NCBI GenBank assembly: GCA_027559495.1
Contig: JAMXSV010000008.1
Span: forward strand, 806,001-870,000
Reading direction: 5' to 3'
Origin: Aurifilum marmelostoma
Lineage: Eukaryota > Ascomycota > Sordariomycetes > Diaporthales > Cryphonectriaceae
Length of the DNA stretch: 64,000 nt
A program made the translations under genes and the position numbers. The notes below the pieces were generated by a model. The model worked only from the letters and a program-made list of their open reading frames with translations, was not told the DNA's origin and made no database searches. Shown here piece by piece: positions 57,686 to 64,000 of this stretch. Position 1 is the first letter of the stretch; the number at the start of each line of letters is the position of its first letter.

Positions 57686-58150
57686 CTACGCAGAAGCAAT
57701 TGTGGTCCTGGCTGTATAGACGGTAGACAGTGTGGTGGGCCCTTCGGGGCAATCAACAACAGTCAAGGTGATGACATCTGTGGTGACAGCTCCAGCTGTT
57801 GACTGAGCTCCACTTGCCGCCACAGCTCCTGATGTCGCCACTGACGGCACTGGCACCGCGATGAACCCACTCGTGGCTGAAGTGCTTGCTGGCCCTGCGG
57901 TGCTTTCGGTGTTGCTAGTGGAAGTTGTGCTTGTTGCAGTGCTGATTATTATGGTCAGAGTGCTTGAGGAGGGTGTTGGCTGGACAGTCGAGGAGGCAGG
58001 ACTTGAGGAGGGCGTTGTTGTTGTTGTTGTTGAAGAGCTGCTAGTCGTGTCCTTATGTGGAACGCATGGCGCCCACAGGCAGTTCTCATCATAGGCATGG
58101 CCTGCCACAAACAAAGAGGACAAGATTAAGAAATAACTGATGGCCTGCAT
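57686..58150 (-). CDS. Ser/Thr-rich secreted or cell-wall protein
   Basis: This is a 154-residue, single-exon frame. The N-terminus MQAISYFLILSSLFVAGHA is a clear signal peptide, predicted to be cut before YDENC. After a short segment with two Cys (ENCLWAPCVPHKD), about 90 residues are dominated by Ser and Thr (SSSSTTTTTTPSSS), which suits heavy O-mannosylation. The end has TTDVITLTVVDCPEGPTTLS and closes TARTTIASA without a hydrophobic GPI tail. The signal peptide, composition and three Cys support a real secreted protein, but the family is unknown. An upstream ATG in frame gives an unlikely N-terminal extension. Confidence 0.7.
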   Translation of the reverse strand: MQAISYFLILSSLFVAGHAYDENCLWAPCVPHKDTTSSSSTTTTTTPSSSPASSTVQPTPSSSTLTIIISTATSTTSTSNTESTAGPASTSATSGFIAVPVPSVATSGAVAASGAQSTAGAVTTDVITLTVVDCPEGPTTLSTVYTARTTIASA

Positions 58151-59224
58151 CGTGTTTTTTTTTTCCTCCCCTTCTTGGTGAGTGTAAACAAAGTGGGTGT
58201 TATTGGAATAGAAGGACAGTGGCAATGATTAGATTATTCAAGAACAAGGAAAGGGCAAAAGGTATGTAGATGAAAGGAATTTATTATGTCTTGAACGGGG
58301 TTCACAAGGAAGGGAATACAGACACTGGCCGCCGGGCGCAGGCCAAATATATCTGCAGGGGAAATGTGCCCTTTCTCCAGATGTCACGATGGTCGTCAGG
58401 CTCTTTGAAAGCCCTGCCTGACAAAGGTGACCAAGGGAACCAAAACAGCTTAGGACAATGGAGGCCTGATGGGTGACACAGACACCCGGATCCATCTTGC
58501 CTGCTGCCCTCTTGGACCTGATACCCAGCCCTGCTGTACAGTTGGCAGATTCCATTGGTAAGGCTTCACTCACCATTTCAACTAGGGCTTGATCCCAGCT
58601 TCAGGCCCCCTGCCAGATGCTGGCAGCTGTGGTACCTGGGCGCTTAGGAGGCCCATCAAAGTCTAGCATTATCAGACCGGGGTCGGCCAGGCCCACCTCT
58701 CCCCTGCAAGCGACACAAAGGACTGGCTTACAGTTCCTGAAAGGCGTTCCGGGGGTCACCGGACCGTAATGTACACCTGGTGAGGCCACTGAACATGAGG
58801 CGCGGGGCTGCGCGAGAAGCTTGCCAACGCACACAACTTTCACAGGTTCGACGTGCCAGATGGGAATTGGCTGCTCGTTTTCGTGCAAGAGGCCGCAAAG
58901 ACCACAGCAATCCACCACAGGAGGGCTCGCTTCGCTCGTCCCCAACCGTGCCACAGCCTGATAGTGCATATCTCAAGCACTCGATTACACGAGTAGCGAC
59001 CTAGTAGGCTATCTGAAGCCCTTGCAAACACACGCACAGCATAAGTATTTCATTCTCAGGCTTGTCACTTTTAGCATCTCTCGTCGATCCATTCAAGTGT
59101 AGACGCCAAGTTGTAAATTGGGCTCGTCCTTAAGGCGTCAATACTCAGCGGAGTCTACTTGAGTATGTATATATGACATGGCTGATTCTGGTTGACGTAG
59201 TCTGTACCGTACAAATCTGACTTT
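58151..59224. other. Intergenic spacer
   Basis: About 1.1 kb without a convincing gene. Several overlapping frames between 58600 and 59040 on both strands lack family features. No repeat is evident. Confidence 0.5.
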
Positions 59225-59626
59225 TTATCTGAACACACCAGGTATATGGACGCTGCCACCTCGCCCTCGCCCACCCTGGTTCGCAAAACTTGGAGGCGGC
59301 GGCATGTTCACGGCACTACCTCGACCGCCCCCGTTCCCGTGAACGGGTCCATCGTAATGTCCACCATGGTCGAGCGGTGGCGGCGGCGGCATGCTCGCAT
59401 GACCACCCCCCTGGCTCTCGGCGGCATCGCTGAAGCTTGCCGAGTGCGTCGAATGTGGTGATGACACCGACTCATATGTATTCTCTGTTCCGATGTATGA
59501 GGACTTTTCGCTCCTTGTGGAAGCTTTGACAATTCCGATGAGTCGGATGAGAAGGTAGGTCAAGAGTCCGATGAATAGGAGAAGGAATAAGAGCAAGAGG
59601 GCTATTGCGTCGTTGGGCTTGATCAT
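59225..59626 (-). CDS. Small single-pass membrane protein
   Basis: This 133-residue frame starts MIKPNDAIALLLLFLLLFIG. A strong membrane segment spans about residues 7-33 (IALLLLFLLLFIGLLTYLLI). A basic and Ser-rich stretch follows (KASTRSEKSSYIG), then a Ser/Pro/Gly/His-rich tail (SMPPPPPLDHGGHYDGPVHG, ending GRGRGGSVHIPGVFR). The layout is a short lumenal or outer N-terminus, one helix and a disordered cytosolic tail, which is common in small fungal membrane proteins. I know no named family. The composition argues against a chance frame, but no splice or homology support is available. Confidence 0.55.
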   Translation of the reverse strand: MIKPNDAIALLLLFLLLFIGLLTYLLIRLIGIVKASTRSEKSSYIGTENTYESVSSPHSTHSASFSDAAESQGGGHASMPPPPPLDHGGHYDGPVHGNGGGRGSAVNMPPPPSFANQGGRGRGGSVHIPGVFR

Positions 59627-62600
59627 GGTCGAATTTGTGACCGAGTCTCAGTCTCAAGCCTCTTGAAGCAGTTGCTCAAAGAACCGTAGACCTATCGGGG
59701 TTTAGAATGGTTGTTGAGATGTGGGAGCGGGTGAAACCATCAGCTTTGGTGCAAATCTTCGGCAACTCGTACGTTTCTGTGTTCAAGGAAATGACTATGA
59801 ACACTTTGAAGTCATTTATCGGCAGGCAAAAGAATTCGAGAATTTGTTCCTGGATCTGAGAGGCGTGTAGAGTCGGCAAAGTTGGGGGAGGTAGCCGAGC
59901 TGCTTGACGTAAGGCTGCTCTGTACCGGCGCTATGTTGGTGTTCAGGTACGACTCTGCAAGGAAGAAATTTATTGCTCTGTCAATGGTGACCCTCGCCAG
60001 GGTAAGCAAAATAAGAGGCTGGTCTAGTGTAACGCCGCAGAAATGCAGGCAGTGCAGATAAATTGGGCCCCATCACATCACTCCTGTGCAGACCACCATG
60101 CACGTGGTCACACGCCCTTCAGCGCTAACATTGTGCTTCAAAAAGAGGCCACGGAGGTGGATCAGCATATTCGGAGGGGGCAAAAAGGAAACTCAGCTGC
60201 TGGACCAATACTGAGTGACGTATACTGTAATATCTCTGTTGACCAGCCTGACTCCACTCCATCCTGCCGTGTCCGGCTGAAAGACAGAACGCTTCTCAAG
60301 AAGCGTTATGATGTATTAACAGGTCATGGACCCACAGAGGGCTCTACTACCGTGCTTGGACTATATATCGTGCGGTCCTGGCGGCCTGCATTAAATTCAG
60401 ATGATGCGCTGTACTTGGACAGCACATCCCCGACATTTCCTTGATCGAAACCTCTAGCTTTCTGAGGTAATTCGGGGGATAAAGGCAAGGACTTCGTTTG
60501 GTGACCAGTATGGTAGGGAGGGGGGGGGGGAGGGCCTGGAGAGATCTCGTGTGACGTGTAACTTCCTACTGTAGCCAGAGTCTACAACCAGATTGATGAG
60601 GCCTGGATAGCAGGAAACTTCGAGGTTGCGTTTCACGATCGATCAGAGGAAGCCAAGCTCTTCAGAAGATGACTCATCTGTAAGGCTACACCCTCAAAAT
60701 GTGTGCAGATAGATAGCAGGTAGCAGATAGCACGTAGGATCCAGTCATTCAGTACATTGATCTATTTCCTTCTTTGCTTGGTCACATGAAAGCTTCTGAC
60801 AGATACTACTTATCTTCCTCAGCAAGGAGGTTAAAGAGTGGGCCAGTCTACAGCCACATGATTAGCCTTTGAGAACAAGAAATCCGTTGACTGATAGAAA
60901 GTAATAAAGACGACCTAGATCGAGATAAATGATTGCCGCAATGTAATGGAAGAGATATGATCGTCTTGCCTTCTAATTACTTCCTCCACCCCCGGCTTGA
61001 TACTGATCTCCTCCCATTACTGGCAAAAACAAGCTTCGGATAAATCTGAGATAAATTGAGTCAGTAGCCATTTGACTGGCGCTCTACTCACAGATCTACC
61101 TAGATATCTCATAAGTTTTAAGCCATTTTGTGAGATTAGATTGTGAAAGTATAGATCCGAGAGCTCGAAGACTCACAGCGACAACAGGAGATCACAGCAG
61201 GCTTAGTTTCGAAAGTGTTAAGAAAGGATTCACTTCAACGATAAATCCCAGAAAAGATCCAGAGACTTTAGATGTAGAATATCTAGGTAGCTTTAAAGAT
61301 TGCCAACCAATAAATCGCAGCAGGCCTGAGGGCATCATCGACCAGATGCACACAACGCACCAGGTAGGCCAGCACTATTTCTCTTTGTCCATCTCCCCAG
61401 GTCGTAGGTAGTATTACTGTTCATAAGGATGGAGTAATTAGCGCCCAGCGTGTACGCCTATCGGTCGATACGGACACCAAATATTCATGACCAAACGAAG
61501 ACGATGCGTTTCAGCAGTTGGAAAGCTTTCTAGTCGAAACACATAATCATCTTGCAGGAGGCGGCAACGAAGTCGGTTACTCCAAGAAGTCTTTATGCAC
61601 GAAAATATCTCGATCCCTAGTGCATGTTGTTTGCAGTGCTTCTCTCATATGAGGACCTCGCTAAAAATCAAAACGGCCTCACTCAGCACTCTGACAAAGA
61701 GCCACGAACCCTCCAAATTGTTCATGAACACGCCATAGCCCTCGGCATGACAGATGTCCAACTCGGGGCTCGTGGCGGCTACAAGTCCTCTAAAGGCGGT
61801 GACATTGGGCCTGGTGTTCATTTACCCTAATAATTACGTCCTGTCTAGTACAAACTCAGAACATGAGCTATCCACACGAAGGCTGCGCCTCAGCCCCAGA
61901 GACCAATTGCTGTCGTTATCGATCTCGCTTTCGTTCCTGCATCCTTCTTAAACGCCACTGTTGGTATTACTATACCGGTCTAATGTACCCTCGTCAGCAG
62001 CATGTAGTATATTGCGCATGTACTGAGTGATGAATCTGCATCTGTATCTGAAGACAGTGTTCCAACATTGTGGCGGGAATTGTGCAAGGCTCAATGTGAG
62101 ATTGTTTTGGGGGCGTCATGTGTAGGCGGGCCCGGCCACCAGGGTGGCGAATATGACACTGGATACGTCTACTTCAGTATGACCATCATCACTCGCATGT
62201 CCACTACATCATGCCTGACGTAGCTCCGATCCCAGAAATAGAATCAAAAGGCGCAAGAGCTTCCTCTTTCGTCTCCCGCAGGACAGATGCTTCTAGAAAC
62301 AATTTCATCATGTGTCCAGCTGTTATCGGGGGCATGGCACCGACCCGTCATGCTCGGGCTGTCCCAAGCACATGCCCCTTCGGGACTGTACCCAGGGAGG
62401 CGTGAGTCCCAGCGGCGCGTTGTCTAGGCGGGAAAAAACAAAAGGGAAATGAAACTGGGGAAATCTGATCTCTGACCTCTCTTCCGGCCTGACAGGAACT
62501 ACTGGGAGAGGCTTGTATGTTTACGCAATAGGACGAGGAGCTCGGCTCTTTTCTCTGCCCTGCGTCGGGTTTCATGCGTCCCCGGCCTACTGGAGCCTGC

Positions 62601-62838
62601 GTCGGCTTATGCGACTCCCGAACCTCCGTCCGGTCCTTAATCAGCGTTGTGCAATGTTATTGGGACAGTTGACATATAAATAAATAATTTATCCTTTTTC
62701 CTTTAAGGCGATGTAGTTTTTCCTCTCTGCTCACATCAGTCTCTGCTCATAGAAAGGTTGTCGTATTTGTTGAAAATCACCTTTGCGAAAAGCTTACTCC
62801 GCCTGCATCCCCGAGACCCTTCCCCGAGATCGTCCATC
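59627..62838. other. Gene-poor, AT-richer stretch
   Basis: Only one broken coding-like piece is seen (61130-61830, listed separately). The rest, notably 60660-61080, is AT-rich without a frame. A G homopolymer of about 11 lies near 60519-60530. The right 140 bases are the leader of the lipocalin-like gene. Confidence 0.45.
61130..61830 (+). pseudogene. Unrecognised broken coding piece
   Basis: From about 61130 a frame reads RLDCESIDPRARRLTATTGD, then FTSTINPRKDPETLDVEYLG and RSRPEGIIDQMHTTHQ. After a 37-base GTAGG to CCCAG gap another reads VVGSITVHKDGVISAQRVRL, then SVDTDTKYS and a stop. It continues beyond as DDAFQQLESFLVETHNHLAG. A last frame (61624-61830) has EDLAKNQNGLTQHSDKEPRT and VHEHAIALGMTDVQLGARGG. 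The text looks like real protein with stops and shifts, so a decayed gene is likely. I do not recognise the family. Confidence 0.35.
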
Positions 62839-63545
62839 ATGGCGGCTCCCTCTGAGGTCACCCTGAAGAGCCTTAACGGCAAATATGCTCTGGTATGTAT
62901 CTGCACTCTGATTTTCTGAAATTCTGGGCATTTCGGTTTGGAAAAAAAAGAGAGAAGGATCGGGTGATGAATACTGCAACATGTTGTGTGGTTGTAGAGG
63001 GTGATTGTAAAACGATTGTTTTACATATACACAGAAACAGCACACTGATACCATGCGAACAGAACAAGTCCCTGTCCGACGACAACGACCCCGTCCTCAA
63101 GATCCAGGGCGTGGGTTGGATCCAGCGCAAGGCCATCAGCGCGGCGAGCCTGGAGCTGAGCATCAAGGTCTACGAGGAGGGCGGCGTGACCCACCTGGAC
63201 ACGGGCATCAAGCCGTCCCTGGGACCCCCTTCCACCGAGGAGCGCATCCTGGACTGGGTCACCGAGGTCGAGGTCAAGCACCCGCTGTTCGGCAACGGCA
63301 AGGCCCAGAGCAAGTGGGTCAAGGTCGAGGAGCTGGATGATGAGTACCTGTCCAAGGGCTGGGAGGAGGGCACCACCGACCTGGTCCTCGTGCAGAACAC
63401 CATGGACTCGGGCGTCGTCACGAAGCTGGTGCACGGGTTCGAGGTCATCAAGGGCCAGAGGCACTACGTGAGGCACATTGTGTGCAAGAAGGGGTCTGAG
63501 GTGGCCAAGGTGAAGCTGGTCTACGACTACATCGGACCCAACTAA
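62839..63545 (+). CDS. Lipocalin-like fungal protein
   Basis: The protein resembles a fungal family of small lipocalin/fatty-acid-binding-like beta-barrels, likely cytosolic, with unknown ligand. Exons are 62839-62892 and 63063-63545, giving 178 residues. The start MAAPSEVTLKSLNGKYALNK crosses a 170-base phase-0 intron. The family text follows: LSDDNDPVLKIQGVGWIQRK, then AASLELSIKVYEEGGVTHLD, TEERILDWVTEVEVKHPLFG, SKWVKVEELDDEYLSKGWEE, and the C-terminal RHYVRHIVCKKGSEVAKVKL and VYDYIGPN. Alternating hydrophobic strands and no signal peptide are visible. The long first intron is larger than others here. The family call is from remembered sequence pattern. Confidence 0.8.
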
Positions 63546-64000
63546 GGGGCCTTTTTGCCCACCTCTCTTTCTGTCTCTCTCAACGCATAAGGATATCTGG
63601 TTATATGGGCTGTATGATGAACAAGTATGGGCGTTGTTACGCTAGCAGTGGGTAGGCAAACATATGCACCCTGGAGTATATATTTACGCTACCTGGCGTA
63701 TTGCATTATCATGTGTGCTTCTTTTCTTTTGTGTTTCGTGTATGACCAACAGTAAGCCTTCAAGCCATCTCGAACCTCTCTTAGCTTGTGGCTTTGCCAA
63801 GCGAGAGAAGTGCGTTGACCTCTTACCATTCTCAGCTCACCGGTATGAATTGAGTCTCTGCTAGGCTCTTGGCTGTATGCGAGCTATCGTAGCGGATAAT
63901 ATGCCTCACCGAGTGACGAGAACAACGACAATGCCTGATTCAGTGGATATAAATACATAGATATTCGTGCGGCTTGGAAATCACAAGCCAACTTCACCTC
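63546..64000. other. 3' flank to window end
   Basis: The last 455 bases are the 3' flank of the lipocalin-like gene. I see no further gene start before the end. Confidence 0.55.

Noticed and set aside
60043..60444. A 133-residue plus-strand frame
   Set aside because: No family text, no start context, and it lies in a gene-poor stretch.

Overview
The window is nuclear DNA of a filamentous ascomycete (Pezizomycotina, most likely Sordariomycetes). Genes are split by short GT-AG introns of mostly 50-170 nt, codons are rich in C and G at third positions, and start sites often sit in CAAG-ATG or CATC-ATG contexts behind CT-rich leaders. The products are a fungal housekeeping set: fungal complex I 21.3 kDa subunit, QCR7, ECM33, Van1-type mannosyltransferase, Naa10, Lto1, Sae2/CtIP and Nup85.

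Layout from left to right: a 5'-truncated acyl-CoA dehydrogenase (1-1458, +); eIF2B beta (1980-3490, +); a large low-complexity fungal protein (5139-7927, +); Naa10 (8340-9210, -); a short-chain dehydrogenase (10067-11017, +); Lto1 (12170-12751, +); complex I 21.3 kDa subunit (13699-14475, -); a Dot5/PrxQ thiol peroxidase (16196-16975, +); an SPF45-type splicing factor (17790-19676, +); ECM33 (20591-21918, -); a 7 kb stretch without a convincing gene; a 3-methyladenine DNA glycosylase (28948-30120, -); a Van1-type mannosyltransferase (32520-34068, +); QCR7 (35560-36028, -) divergent from a mitochondrial NAD+ carrier (37363-38829, +); a roughly 4.9 kb AT-richer stretch with decayed coding pieces on the minus strand; Sae2/CtIP (43699-46028, +); a USP10/Ubp3-type deubiquitinase (47100-50209, +) followed by an unrecognised gene (50585-52284, +); a DUF952 protein (52537-53118, -); Nup85 (53672-57033, -); a Ser/Thr-rich secreted protein (57686-58150, -); a small membrane protein (59225-59626, -); another gene-poor stretch with one decayed gene; and a lipocalin-like protein (62839-63545, +).

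The genes do not form a pathway cluster or a biosynthetic island. They are unrelated housekeeping genes, some in divergent pairs (complex I subunit/peroxiredoxin, QCR7/NAD+ carrier). I found no CRISPR array, intact transposon, rRNA or tRNA, and I do not claim a new biological system.

The strongest structural signal is a technical one. Seven single-base reading-frame breaks interrupt six otherwise well-preserved genes, and six of the seven are next to C or G homopolymers. Removing or adding one base at each makes the total spliced length divisible by three, which points to homopolymer errors in the source assembly rather than pseudogenes. The most biological leads are a possible mitochondrial leader on the DNA glycosylase, a 125-codon stop-free stretch directly behind the deubiquitinase stop codon, and decayed coding pieces at 39.6-43.0 kb and 61.1-61.8 kb.
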